64,000 nucleotides of DNA, taken from contig NZ_CP088251.1 of assembly GCF_021117405.1 (NCBI RefSeq), positions 1 to 64,000 of the forward strand, written 5' to 3'. This DNA is from Frateuria edaphi. Its GTDB lineage: Bacteria > Pseudomonadota > Gammaproteobacteria > Xanthomonadales > Rhodanobacteraceae. The notes under the pieces are model-generated. The model was not told the DNA's origin. It saw nothing but the letters and a program-made list of their open reading frames with translations, and made no database searches. The translations under genes were made by a program, and so were the position numbers. This document shows positions 8,353 to 18,083 of the stretch, in pieces; position 1 is the first letter of the stretch, and the number at the start of each line of letters is the position of its first letter.

Positions 8353-8957
8353 GCCGCCTGGAGACCGTGGTCGGCGACCTCTCTAGCCTGCCGGACCACA
8401 ACTTCGGATCGACCAGCCTGGGCTGGTGGGGCGTGATCGGCTTCATGCTGATCGAGGGCATGGGTTTCGTGCTCGTGATCGGCGCGTACTTCTACCTGCT
8501 GCACTACGAAACCTCCTGGCCGCCGGCCAGTCCGCCGCCGTCACTGTTGTGGGGCACGCTGTTCACGGCGATCGCCATCGCCAGCGAAATTCCCAACCAG
8601 TGGCTGAAGAAGCGCGGCGAGAAATACGACCTGCCGGCGGTGCGCTTCGGGCTGGTGTTGATGACGCTGGTGGGCGTGGTGCTGCTGGCGATCCGTGCGA
8701 TGGAGTTCACCGCGCTCAACGTCAGCTGGGACAAGAACGCCTACGGCTCGATCGTGTGGGCGATCCTCGCCCTGCACACGCTGCACATGGCCACCGACAC
8801 CTTCGACAGCGGCGTGCTCGCCGTGCTCGCCTTCGTCAAGAAGTTCGACGGACGCCGATTCTCCGACGTCTCCGACAATGCGCTGTACTGGCATTTCATC
8901 GTGTGGAGCTGGGTGGTGCTGTACGTCGTCGTGTACTGGACGCCGCGATGGCTGTGA
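8349..8957 (+). CDS. ctaE: Cytochrome c oxidase subunit III
   Basis: A 202-residue membrane protein with five predicted helices, the short form of subunit III used by bacterial caa3 and quinol oxidases. Recognisable features are LGWWGVIGFMLIEGMGF near the N-terminus, HTLHMATDTFDS in the middle and YWHFIVWSWVVLYVVVYW at the C-terminus, which matches the family's WHFVD-W-like ending. It has no cofactor and stabilises subunit I. It is translationally coupled to ctaD and followed 10 bases later by a small membrane protein gene. Confidence 0.9.
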   Translation: MSRLETVVGDLSSLPDHNFGSTSLGWWGVIGFMLIEGMGFVLVIGAYFYLLHYETSWPPASPPPSLLWGTLFTAIAIASEIPNQWLKKRGEKYDLPAVRFGLVLMTLVGVVLLAIRAMEFTALNVSWDKNAYGSIVWAILALHTLHMATDTFDSGVLAVLAFVKKFDGRRFSDVSDNALYWHFIVWSWVVLYVVVYWTPRWL

Positions 8958-8967
8958 GCGCGCGCCG

Positions 8968-9294
8968 ATGAAGATGCCGAACGTCGCCGAGGTCAAACCT
9001 TGGGCCGGGCTGATCGCCGGCATGGGCGGCGCCGGCCTGCAGCACCAGCTGGTGTCGGACTCCATGCATTTCGATTGCCGCTACGGCGGTTATGGCCTGC
9101 TGGTAGGACTGGCGGCACTGCTGCTGATCGTGGTCGGCGCAGCGGTCTCCTGGTCGGCCGTGCGTGCGCATCCCGAGCCGGAATCGCCCCGCCGCTTCGT
9201 CGCCCACATGAGCCTGATGGCGGCGGCGCTGTTCGCGCTGATGGTGCTGTGGGGACTCATGGCCGGCGCCATCCTGCCCCCGTGCCTGCCATGA
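8968..9294 (+). CDS. Small two-helix membrane protein in the oxidase operon
   Basis: A 108-residue protein with two strong hydrophobic segments (about 43-65 and 83-103) and an N-terminal stretch containing GGAGLQHQLVSDSMHFDC. I do not recognise a named family. Its position between subunit III and the CtaG-like factor, with a 10-base gap before and a 4-base overlap after, suggests an accessory or subunit IV-like role in oxidase assembly. This is inferred from context only. Confidence 0.65.
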   Translation: MKMPNVAEVKPWAGLIAGMGGAGLQHQLVSDSMHFDCRYGGYGLLVGLAALLLIVVGAAVSWSAVRAHPEPESPRRFVAHMSLMAAALFALMVLWGLMAGAILPPCLP

Positions 9295-10178
9295 AGGCTC
9301 CGGTTCGCATGGCGGTTGCGGCATGGGCGGCGGCATCGTTCGCGGCGCGCGCGCATGGCGTGCACGATGACGGCGCCGCTCCCGGATGGACCTTCGATGG
9401 CTGGGTCGTCGGGCCGCTGCTGGTCTGCCTCGCCTGCTATGCGGTGGGCTACCTGCGCTTGCGCCAGCGCTCGACCGTCGCCGCCGCGCACCACGCGAGC
9501 GCGGGCTGGTTCATCGCCGGGTGGCTGGTGCTGGCCGCGGCGCTGGTCACGCCACTGCACGAAGCCGGCGAGCGTTCGTTCGCCGCGCACATGGTCGAGC
9601 ACGAGTTGCTGATGCTCGTGGCCGCGCCGCTGCTGGTGCTGTCGCGCCCGATCGGCATCGCGCTGTGGGCGTTTCCGCAGGGCGCGCGCCGCGCGCTGGC
9701 GGCGTTCGGGCGTGGCATCGGCACACCGTGGCGCGCGTTGACCGCGCCGGCGACGGCGACACTGCTGCAGGCCGCCGCCTTGTGGTTGTGGCATGCGCCG
9801 CGGCTGTTCGACCTGGCCCTGGCGAACCCCGGCTGGCACATCGTCCAGCACCTGTCGTTCCTGCTGACCGCGCTGCTGTTCTGGTGGGCCGTGCTTCGCG
9901 GACACGAGCAACGCGTCGGCGTCGCGGTGGGCTGCCTGTTCTTCACCGCGACGGTGAGCGGTGCACTCGGCGCGCTGATGGCGTTCTCGTCCAGCCCCTG
10001 GTACGCCGGCTATGCCTCCAGCGGCCTGGATGCCTTCGGGCTCACGCCCGCCGAGGACCAGCAACTGGCCGGCCTGCTGATGTGGATACCCGGCGGGCTC
10101 GTGCATGCGTTCGCCGGGCTTGCGTTGTTCGCGCGCCGGCTCGGCCGCGAGGGAGGGCGACTCGATGCGTTCGATTGA
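9291..10178 (+). CDS. ctaG: Cytochrome c oxidase assembly factor, caa3_CtaG family
   Basis: A 295-residue protein with a short signal-like N-terminus and about seven transmembrane helices. The segment HMVEHELLMLVAAPLLVLSRP is typical of the CtaG family of caa3 oxidases (the Bacillus type, unrelated to the Cox11-type CtaG). More His residues sit near helix ends (WLWHAP, HIVQHLSF) and may handle copper. The C-terminal LAGLLMWIPGGLVH is another family feature. In the family the protein is needed to make active caa3 oxidase. It overlaps the preceding gene by 4 bases and the YVTN gene by 14 bases, so it belongs to the same unit. Confidence 0.85.
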   Translation: MKAPVRMAVAAWAAASFAARAHGVHDDGAAPGWTFDGWVVGPLLVCLACYAVGYLRLRQRSTVAAAHHASAGWFIAGWLVLAAALVTPLHEAGERSFAAHMVEHELLMLVAAPLLVLSRPIGIALWAFPQGARRALAAFGRGIGTPWRALTAPATATLLQAAALWLWHAPRLFDLALANPGWHIVQHLSFLLTALLFWWAVLRGHEQRVGVAVGCLFFTATVSGALGALMAFSSSPWYAGYASSGLDAFGLTPAEDQQLAGLLMWIPGGLVHAFAGLALFARRLGREGGRLDAFD

Positions 10179-11133
10179 ACAGTGCCTGGCATCCGTCACG
10201 CTGGCTTTCGCCATGCTTGTGCCCGTCGCGCAGGCGCAGACCGCCTACGTCTCGGACGAAGGCGCGAACGTCATCCACGTCATCCAGGCGCCGCGCTGGC
10301 AGGAGGCCGCACGCATCCCGGTGGGCAAGCGGCCGCGCGGCATGCAGCTCAGTCATGACGGCAAATATCTGTACGTCGCGCTCGGCAACGACGACCGCAT
10401 CGACGTCATCGACCTGGCCACGCGCAAGGTGGTCGACCATCTTCCGTCGGGCCCGGACCCGGAACGCTTCGTGGTCAGCCCTGACGGGCGCTGGCTGTAC
10501 GTGGCCAATGAGAACGACAGCACCGTGTCCTTCGTCGACATCGCCGCGAAGAAGATCGTGCACGAGGTGCCGGTCGGCGCCGAGCCGGAGGGCATGGCGG
10601 TAAGCCCGGACGGCCGCTGGGTGATCTGCACCTCCGAAAGCGCAAGCCTGGTCCATTTCATCGACGCCGCCAGCGCAAAACTCGTCGACAGCGTGCTGGT
10701 CGGCACGCGCCCGCGCGACGCGGTGTTCAGCGCCGACGGCAGCCAGTTGTGGGTGTCCTCGGAAACCCGCGCCACCGTTGCGATCTTCGCGATGCCCGCG
10801 CGCAAGGTGCTGCACACGGTCGATTTCGACGACGACGACCGGGCGCCGACGACCGTGCAGGCCGTCGGGCTCGTGCTCCGCCCGGATCGCGCGTTCGTTG
10901 CGCTCGGCCGCGGCGATGCCGTGGCGGAGGTCGATCCGAAGACTTTCGCGGTCCGCCGCTATTTTCCGGTCGGCCACCGCAACTGGGGTATCGGCATCGC
11001 GCCCGACGGCAGGCATCTGTTCGCGGCCAATGGCTTGTCCGGCGACATCACCGTGATCGATCTGGTCGCGAACAAGCCGGTCGCGACGATTACCGTCGGC
11101 GGCAAACCCTGGGGCGTGGTGGTGACGCCATGA
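10165..11133 (+). CDS. Periplasmic YVTN-type beta-propeller protein of the PQQ-dehydrogenase-associated kind
   Basis: A 322-residue protein with a cleavable signal peptide (about 1-24, ending VAQAQ) and six to seven repeats of the form VSPDGRWLYVANEND/VIDLATRKVV, characteristic of YVTN beta-propellers. The overall length and the N-terminal TAYVSDEGANVIHVI fit the subfamily found beside PQQ-dependent catabolic enzymes. It contains no heme or PQQ residues. Its role is unknown in the family; binding or delivery in the periplasm is a common suggestion. It overlaps the CtaG-like gene by 14 bases and the next gene by 4. Confidence 0.8.
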   Translation: MRSIEQCLASVTLAFAMLVPVAQAQTAYVSDEGANVIHVIQAPRWQEAARIPVGKRPRGMQLSHDGKYLYVALGNDDRIDVIDLATRKVVDHLPSGPDPERFVVSPDGRWLYVANENDSTVSFVDIAAKKIVHEVPVGAEPEGMAVSPDGRWVICTSESASLVHFIDAASAKLVDSVLVGTRPRDAVFSADGSQLWVSSETRATVAIFAMPARKVLHTVDFDDDDRAPTTVQAVGLVLRPDRAFVALGRGDAVAEVDPKTFAVRRYFPVGHRNWGIGIAPDGRHLFAANGLSGDITVIDLVANKPVATITVGGKPWGVVVTP

Positions 11134-11981
11134 CTGCTCTTCTTCGCCGCCTTTCCCGCCTGCGTCCGCAGCTTGCCATGCTGTTGCTTGGCCTCGCTGC
11201 GTGTACCACCGCCAGCGCCCGCGACCTGCGGGTCTGCGCCGATCCCAACAACCTCCCCTTTTCCAACGCCGCCGGCGAGGGCTTCGAAAACCGCATCGTC
11301 GAGTTGCTCGCGAAGGATCTCGGCGCGCACGTCAGATACACCTGGTGGGCGCAGCGCCGCGGTGCCATCCGCAACACGCTCAATGCGGGCGATTGCGACG
11401 TGATCCCGGGCATGGCCAGCAGCGGCGGCATGACCGGTACCACCGATCCGTACTACCGCTCGACCTATGTCTTCGTCAGTCGCGCGGACCGCGGTCTGCG
11501 GGCACTGGCGTCGCTGGACGATCCGCGCCTGCGCACGTTGCGCATCGGCGTGCAGCTGATCGGCGACGACGGCGCCAATCCACCGCCGGCGATGTCGCTG
11601 GCGCGCCGCGGCATCACCGTCAACGTGCGTGGCTACACGGTCTACGGCAACTACGCGGACAAGGCGCCGCAAGCCGCGGTCATCCAGGCCGTGGCACGCG
11701 GCGATGTCGACGTCGCGGTGGTCTGGGGCCCCACCGCAGGCTATTTCGCCGCGCAATCGGGCGTGCCGATGGTGCTGACGCCGGTCACGCCCTGGCTCGA
11801 TGGTCCGCAGTCGCCGATGGTGTTCGACATCTCGATGGGCCTGCGCCGCGACGATCGCGCGCTGCGCCGCGAGCTCGACCACGCACTGGCACGCAACCGC
11901 GAAGCCATCGACCGCATTCTCGATGCGTACCACGTGCCGCGCGTCAGCGACCCGTCGCTGCCGGCGTCACCGACGCGCTAA
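11130..11981 (+). CDS. MxaJ/XoxJ-like periplasmic substrate-binding protein
   Basis: A 283-residue protein with a signal peptide (about 1-30) and the start of a mature family 3-like solute-binding fold: LRVCADPNNLPFSNAAGEGFENRIVELL is cut here to its diagnostic part LRVCADPNNLPFS. Such quinoprotein-dehydrogenase-associated binding proteins include MxaJ and XoxJ, which help activate lanthanide or calcium methanol dehydrogenases. No ABC permease or ATPase gene is nearby, supporting a dehydrogenase partner rather than transport. This is the last gene of the operon (4-base overlap with the propeller gene); about 110 bases of non-coding DNA then lead to the tRNA. Confidence 0.8.
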   Translation: MTALLRRLSRLRPQLAMLLLGLAACTTASARDLRVCADPNNLPFSNAAGEGFENRIVELLAKDLGAHVRYTWWAQRRGAIRNTLNAGDCDVIPGMASSGGMTGTTDPYYRSTYVFVSRADRGLRALASLDDPRLRTLRIGVQLIGDDGANPPPAMSLARRGITVNVRGYTVYGNYADKAPQAAVIQAVARGDVDVAVVWGPTAGYFAAQSGVPMVLTPVTPWLDGPQSPMVFDISMGLRRDDRALRRELDHALARNREAIDRILDAYHVPRVSDPSLPASPTR

Positions 11982-12094
11982 TCGCCTGCCCTGCCATGAG
12001 CCGGGCAGACCCGCGCGTGGCTCCCGTGTCCGACGGGCAGGCGAGCTGGCGACTTTGAAGCAGCGGTCCGAAAGCGCCGCTTCGGGGCAGCAGA

Positions 12095-12170
<76 letters not shown>

Positions 12171-12204
12171 GATCGGGGTGCGCCGGCAGGACCGGCGGAG
12201 ATGC

Positions 12205-12232
12205 ATGGTAGCGGCAGTGTGCAGCCGGGCAA
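12205..12232 (-). promoter_or_regulatory. Candidate promoter of tRNA-Ile
   Basis: On the minus strand TTGCCC (12232-12227) and TACCAT (12210-12205) are separated by 16 bases and lie about 35 bases upstream of the tRNA 5' end. Both boxes deviate from consensus, so this is only a candidate. Confidence 0.35.
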
Positions 12233-12335
12233 ATGTGTGCGTTGGCCGGTCACGGTAGTGGCACGCTTGCGGGCGATGCTCCTGGCCAGTTGTGTGCGTA
12301 GGAGCGGACTGCCTCACATGGAAGCACAAGAGGCG

Positions 12336-12368
12336 AAAATGACGACGCCCGCGCGAGGCGGGCGTCGT
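12336..12368 (-). terminator. rpoD: Rho-independent terminator of rpoD
   Basis: An 11-base perfect stem (12342-12352 with 12358-12368) with a 5-base loop lies 22 bases past the rpoD stop. On the minus strand it is followed by ATTTT (12340-12336). The U-run is short but the stem is very strong. Confidence 0.75.
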
Positions 12369-12389
12369 GTTGATGCGTGGGGCCTGCGC

Positions 12390-14255
<1,866 letters not shown>

Positions 14256-14284
14256 ACCTACCGCCGCAGATGCAGGAACCGATC

Positions 14285-14313
14285 AGTATAGCGATGTGGC
14301 GCTTTTTTGACCA
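14285..14313 (-). promoter_or_regulatory. rpoD: Candidate sigma-70 promoter of rpoD
   Basis: On the minus strand TGGTCA (14313-14308) is followed after 17 bases by TATACT (14290-14285). The start site would lie about 22 bases before the rpoD ATG at 14255. The A/T-rich stretch here contrasts with the GC-rich surroundings. Confidence 0.5.
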
Positions 14314-14419
14314 GTTTTAAAGGGAAAAATTTCGCGTGCCCTACACGCAAAAATCGCGCCAGAACGGCGTTTGCGTGGGACATCGCGTGTCGTATGCCAT
14401 CGAGTCGTTGGGGATCCGG

Positions 14420-14863
14420 TCAGGGCACTTCCAGCCAGAAGGTGACCGGGCCGTCGTTGACCAGCCTGACCTCCATGTGGGCGCCGAAGCGCCCGATTTC
14501 CACCCCTCCCCCGTGCGTGGCGCGGGCCAGTTCCACCAGCCGCTCGAACCAGCGCCGGCCGTGCTCGGGCGGGGCGGCACTCGTGAAACTGGGACGCATC
14601 CCCGACCGAGTGTCGGCGGCCAGCGTGAACTGGCTCACCAGCATCAGGCCGCCGCCGGTGTCGGCCAGCGAGCGGTTCATCCGCCCGGCCGCGTCGGCGA
14701 AGACGCGGTAACCCAGCAACTTCTCCAGCATGCGACGGACCTGGGCCTCGCCATCGTCCGGCTGGACCGCCACCAGGGCGAGCAGGCCCGGGCCGATCGC
14801 GCCCACGGTCACGCCGTCGACGTCGACGCTGGCACTAAGCACGCGCTGGATGAGGCTGATCAT
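14420..14863 (-). CDS. dtd: D-aminoacyl-tRNA deacylase
   Basis: A 147-residue protein matching DTD in length and motifs. The N-terminus is [13 protein letters not shown], the central motif is [13 protein letters not shown], and the active-site loop is [15 protein letters not shown], corresponding to the family's GNRPSF and cross-subunit Gly-cisPro loop (Met replaces the usual Asn). It hydrolyses D-amino acids from mischarged tRNAs in the cytosol. It is on the same strand as rpoD with a 164-base gap that carries the rpoD promoter, so the two are probably separate units. The divergent acyltransferase starts 135 bases away. Confidence 0.92.
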   Translation of the reverse strand: MISLIQRVLSASVDVDGVTVGAIGPGLLALVAVQPDDGEAQVRRMLEKLLGYRVFADAAGRMNRSLADTGGGLMLVSQFTLAADTRSGMRPSFTSAAPPEHGRRWFERLVELARATHGGGVEIGRFGAHMEVRLVNDGPVTFWLEVP

Positions 14864-14998
14864 GGGGGCGGCAGGCGTCGGCAGGGCGTCCCTGCAAGAA
14901 TAGGCAAAAACGGTGGAGCGTCTCCGGTCCTGCGCTTAACGGCAGGGTCGGCGTTCCCTTTACCTTGCGCCGGAAGGCGCGGCAAGCGGCAGTCCTCC

Positions 14999-15886
14999 AT
15001 GCGCCCCGACATCTACGTGCTCTATCTCCTGCTGCGCCTGTTCGGGTTGCTCCCGCTGCGGCTGCTCCATGCCGCGGGCGCGGGCCTGGGGCGGCTGTCG
15101 TTGTGGGCGCGCGGACGCACCGCGCACGACACCACGGTCAACCTGTCGATCGCCCGGCCCGGGCTGGATCGGTCCGTCCATGCCGCGCTGCTGCGCCAGG
15201 TCATGGCCGAAGGCGGCAAGTCGATCACCGAAATCGTCAAGGTCTGGGGCGCGGGCCCGGAAAAGATGCTGGGGCTGGTGCGCGAGGTGCGCGGCGGCGA
15301 ACTGCTGGACGCGGCAGTGGCCAGGGGCAAGGGCGTGGTCATCGCCGCGCCGCACCTGGGTTGCTGGGAACTGCTCAACTACTGGCTGTGCAGCCGCATG
15401 CCGATGGCGATCCTGTACCGCCCGCCGCGGCTGGCCGTGATCGAGCCCCTGCTGCGCCGCGTGCGTGGCGCGCTGGCGCCCGAGCAGGTGCGCGCCGAGG
15501 GCGCGGGCGTGCGCACGCTGTACAAGCGCCTGGCCGCGGGCGGCACGATCGGGATCCTTCCCGACCAGAAGCCGCGGGCCGGCGAGGGCGAGGCGGCGCC
15601 GTTCTACGGACGCGATGCGCTGACCATGGTGCTGCTGCCGCGCCTGGCAGCGCGCACCGGCGCGACGGTGCTGTTTGCCTTTGCCGAGCGGCTGCCGCGC
15701 GGGGAGGGGTTCCGCATCCATCTGTTGCCGGCGCCAGAGGGACTGGACGACGCCGACCCGCACCGCGCCTGCGCGGCGCTCAACCGCGGCGTGGAAACCT
15801 GCGTGGAGCGCGCCTTCGTGCAATACCAGTGGCATTACCGGCGCTGGTCGGGGCACGGGCTGCCCAATCCCTACAAGCGCGGGTGA
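14999..15886 (+). CDS. LpxL/HtrB-like lysophospholipid (lipid A) acyltransferase
   Basis: A 295-residue inner-membrane acyltransferase with a hydrophobic N-terminal segment (about 5-30). The catalytic His-x4-Glu motif is in APHLGCWELLN, followed by ILYRPPR and by GILPDQKPRAGEG, which match the LpxL/HtrB blocks. The C-terminal VQYQWHYRRW is also typical (family Y-W-F-KRF). It would add a secondary acyl chain to lipid A or a related glycolipid. The start ATG at 14999 comes right after an AGTCCTCC stretch. It stands alone on the plus strand, convergent with the TPR gene. Confidence 0.87.
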   Translation: MRPDIYVLYLLLRLFGLLPLRLLHAAGAGLGRLSLWARGRTAHDTTVNLSIARPGLDRSVHAALLRQVMAEGGKSITEIVKVWGAGPEKMLGLVREVRGGELLDAAVARGKGVVIAAPHLGCWELLNYWLCSRMPMAILYRPPRLAVIEPLLRRVRGALAPEQVRAEGAGVRTLYKRLAAGGTIGILPDQKPRAGEGEAAPFYGRDALTMVLLPRLAARTGATVLFAFAERLPRGEGFRIHLLPAPEGLDDADPHRACAALNRGVETCVERAFVQYQWHYRRWSGHGLPNPYKRG

Positions 15887-15940
15887 GCGTGTCGTTCGCC
15901 CGTTCATGGGGGAACGCTCAGGCCGCGAGAGGCGGCAGCA

Positions 15941-15961
15941 GGGTGGGCTTCAGTCCAACCC
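15941..15961. repeat. Imperfect REP-like palindrome
   Basis: An imperfect inverted repeat (GGGTGGGCTTCAGTCCAACCC) lies between the convergent acyltransferase and TPR genes. It is followed by a degenerate second copy ending in GCCGCCCTAC. The core GGGCTTCAG-like head recurs at other gene ends in the window. It may also serve as a bidirectional terminator or mRNA end. Confidence 0.5.
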
Positions 15962-15992
15962 CTCTATGGGAAAAGCCGGTCGAAAGGCCGCC

Positions 15993-16307
15993 CTACGCGA
16001 GACGCCGCAGGAACACGGCCATTTCCTTCTCCGCCTGCTTGTCGCCGCGCTGGCTGGCCGCGGCGATACCCTGACGCCAGGCTTCGGCGGCGCCAGCGCG
16101 GTCTTCCATCGCCAGGCAGGCTTTGCCGAGCAGCTTCCACGCAGCCGAATAGGCCGGATCGAAAACCAGCGCCCGGCGCAGCTCCTCGACCGCCTCGGCC
16201 GCCCGTCCCTCGCCCAGCAACGCGTTACCCAGCGAGAAGCGCAACAGGGCGCCATCGCGCGGACCGCCGCACTGCGCACGCAGGCCGGCGATCAGCGCGA
16301 CGTTCAC
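15993..16307 (-). CDS. Tetratricopeptide repeat protein, small
   Basis: A 104-residue all-helical protein with two to three TPR motifs (LLRFSLGNALLGEGRAAEAV, then FDPAYSAAWKLLGKACLAME and AGAAEAWRQGI). The start is a GTG that overlaps the stop of the upstream PMT-type glycosyltransferase by 4 bases (GTGA), so the two are co-translated. No signal peptide is evident. A scaffold role for the adjacent envelope enzymes is possible but unproven. Confidence 0.75.
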   Translation of the reverse strand: MNVALIAGLRAQCGGPRDGALLRFSLGNALLGEGRAAEAVEELRRALVFDPAYSAAWKLLGKACLAMEDRAGAAEAWRQGIAAASQRGDKQAEKEMAVFLRRLA

Positions 16308-18010
16308 GGCAACTGCCGCGAGCGGCCGTCGGGATTGGGGAAGACCCGGGTGGGCTGGGCCGGTTCGGGCGGACGGTGACCGGTGCGCAGGTCGGCCAGC
16401 GAGGTTGCCGGCCAGACCACCACCCAGGAGGAGCGGAACGGCTGCGCGAGCAGCGGATAGCGCAGCGCGGCCGCGTCGAGCTTGTCCGGATGGGTCACGA
16501 TCAGGCCGTTGGGGTGGGCGCGCGCGAAGGCGGCAATGGCGTCGTCCCCGTGCAGCTCCGTGATCGGATGGTCCAACCGCCCGGCGAAATGGAACTGGCC
16601 CTCGTACACGCCGGCGTAGCCGATCGATCGATTCTGCGCGTCCGCCGCGCCCAGCAGCCGGGTCGCCGGCGTGAGGTCGTAGCGCGGCCACAGGGTCAGG
16701 GTGAACAGCGTATTGATCGCCAGCGTGCCGAGCAGGCCGGCGAAGGCCAGGCGGCGCATCTCGCCGCGACCGCGCAACAGCAGCAGCGCACCGAGCAGCA
16801 GGAACACCACGGCGAAGAACCGGCTGTAGCCGGCGGTGGTGTCGAACCATTCACCGTGCAGCCGCCCGCTGGCGACCAGCCAGGGCAGCACGAACAGGAA
16901 CACGCCGAAGACGATGCCGCCCACGGCCAGCGGCCATGTACCCAGCCAACGGTTGTAGGCCAGCTCGGGCCGCCGCTCGCGCAGCAACGCGATGGCCCCG
17001 GCCAGCAGCAGCACGGCACCGGCGAATTCCGGCAGCGGGTAGTACAGCTGCTTGCCGCTGATCAGCGAGAAGGTGACGAACACCGGCACCACCCAGCACA
17101 GCGCGAAGCGCACGCCGGCGTCCAGCGGGCGGCGCAACATCGCCAGCGCCACCCAGGCGCGCGGCCAGCCGCTGAACGGGAACATCAGCAGTGGCAGCGC
17201 CAGCACGTACCACCACATCGGGCGGGCGTGGTCGAACGCGTTCACCACGCGGCCGGCGGTCTGGGTGAAGAACAGCCGCTGCCGATACGCCTCGCCGCCG
17301 CTGAACCCGGCAGGCAGCGCCCACGCCAGCAGCATGGCGAAGCCGAGCAGGAAGGCGAGCAGGCCGCGGCCGTACCAGCGCGCGCGATGCTGGTTCGCCC
17401 AGTCGTTCCACAGCGGGCCGAGCAGCCACGGGAACACCACGTGCAGAGCCATCACGGGTCCCTTGGTGAGCAGTCCCAACCCGAGACAGATGCCGAACAG
17501 CCACCAGCGCGGTTCATCCCGCGTGCGCGTGCGCGTCAGGCACAACAGCGCGGCCAGCGACCACACGGCCAGCAGCACGTCGTACATGATCTGCAGGCCG
17601 AACAGGAACGCATACGCCAACGCCAGCAGCATCCACGGCGCGGCACGTGCTACCCACGGGCGGTCCGGGAACAGCCGCCGCGCCAGCGCCGCGATCAGCA
17701 CCAGCTGGCTGCCGCCGAAGATCACCTCCAGCACGCGCGGCCAGACGTCGCTGACCCCGAAGGCGAACCAGCCGGCATGGATCATCCAAAACAGGAGCGG
17801 CGCCTTTTCGCTGTAGGGCGCGCCGTTGTTGTAGGGCACCAGCCAATGGCCGTGGCTCCACATTTCCCAGGCCACAGCCAGCGTGCGGGTCGAATACAGC
17901 GGCATCGGCCCGTGCGAGAAGATCGCCAGCAGCGCGGCCAGCGCCCACAACGGCAGCCAGGGCCAGAGGGCGCGCAGGTGTTCGGTTCGGCTGTAGGCGT
18001 TAGGCGGCAC
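16304..18010 (-). CDS. ArnT/PMT-family (GT39-like) membrane glycosyltransferase
   Basis: A 568-residue protein with about 11-13 transmembrane helices. The first periplasmic loop reads YSTRTLAVAWEMW, and further on come NNGAPYSEKAPLLFW and GLGLLTKGPVMALHVVFPWLL, the acidic loop and TKGP motifs seen in ArnT and related polyprenyl-phosphate-sugar transferases. The conserved YSEKAPLLFW resembles the ArnT Y-xKPPL-YW pattern. These enzymes move a sugar from a lipid carrier to lipid A, proteins or glycolipids on the periplasmic face. The start is GTG. A homologous gene lies at 21224-22945. No arn operon genes accompany it, so aminoarabinose is not implied. Confidence 0.82.
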   Translation of the reverse strand: MPPNAYSRTEHLRALWPWLPLWALAALLAIFSHGPMPLYSTRTLAVAWEMWSHGHWLVPYNNGAPYSEKAPLLFWMIHAGWFAFGVSDVWPRVLEVIFGGSQLVLIAALARRLFPDRPWVARAAPWMLLALAYAFLFGLQIMYDVLLAVWSLAALLCLTRTRTRDEPRWWLFGICLGLGLLTKGPVMALHVVFPWLLGPLWNDWANQHRARWYGRGLLAFLLGFAMLLAWALPAGFSGGEAYRQRLFFTQTAGRVVNAFDHARPMWWYVLALPLLMFPFSGWPRAWVALAMLRRPLDAGVRFALCWVVPVFVTFSLISGKQLYYPLPEFAGAVLLLAGAIALLRERRPELAYNRWLGTWPLAVGGIVFGVFLFVLPWLVASGRLHGEWFDTTAGYSRFFAVVFLLLGALLLLRGRGEMRRLAFAGLLGTLAINTLFTLTLWPRYDLTPATRLLGAADAQNRSIGYAGVYEGQFHFAGRLDHPITELHGDDAIAAFARAHPNGLIVTHPDKLDAAALRYPLLAQPFRSSWVVVWPATSLADLRTGHRPPEPAQPTRVFPNPDGRSRQLP

Positions 18011-18083
18011 GGGCGGGAAGTCGTCGGCGGGAAGGGACGGAAGTTTAGCCTGTTCGCCGTGGACGCCCGTGTGCGCTGGCGCG

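Noticed and set aside
9291-10178. Cox11-type CtaG copper chaperone
   Set aside because: The protein is a seven-helix membrane protein with HMVEHELL, the Bacillus caa3 CtaG type. Cox11 has a single helix and a CFCF motif.
12050-12094. Terminator of the oxidase operon just before tRNA-Ile
   Set aside because: A short AGCGG...CCGCT hairpin near 12060 has a weak stem and no T-run, so it was not called.
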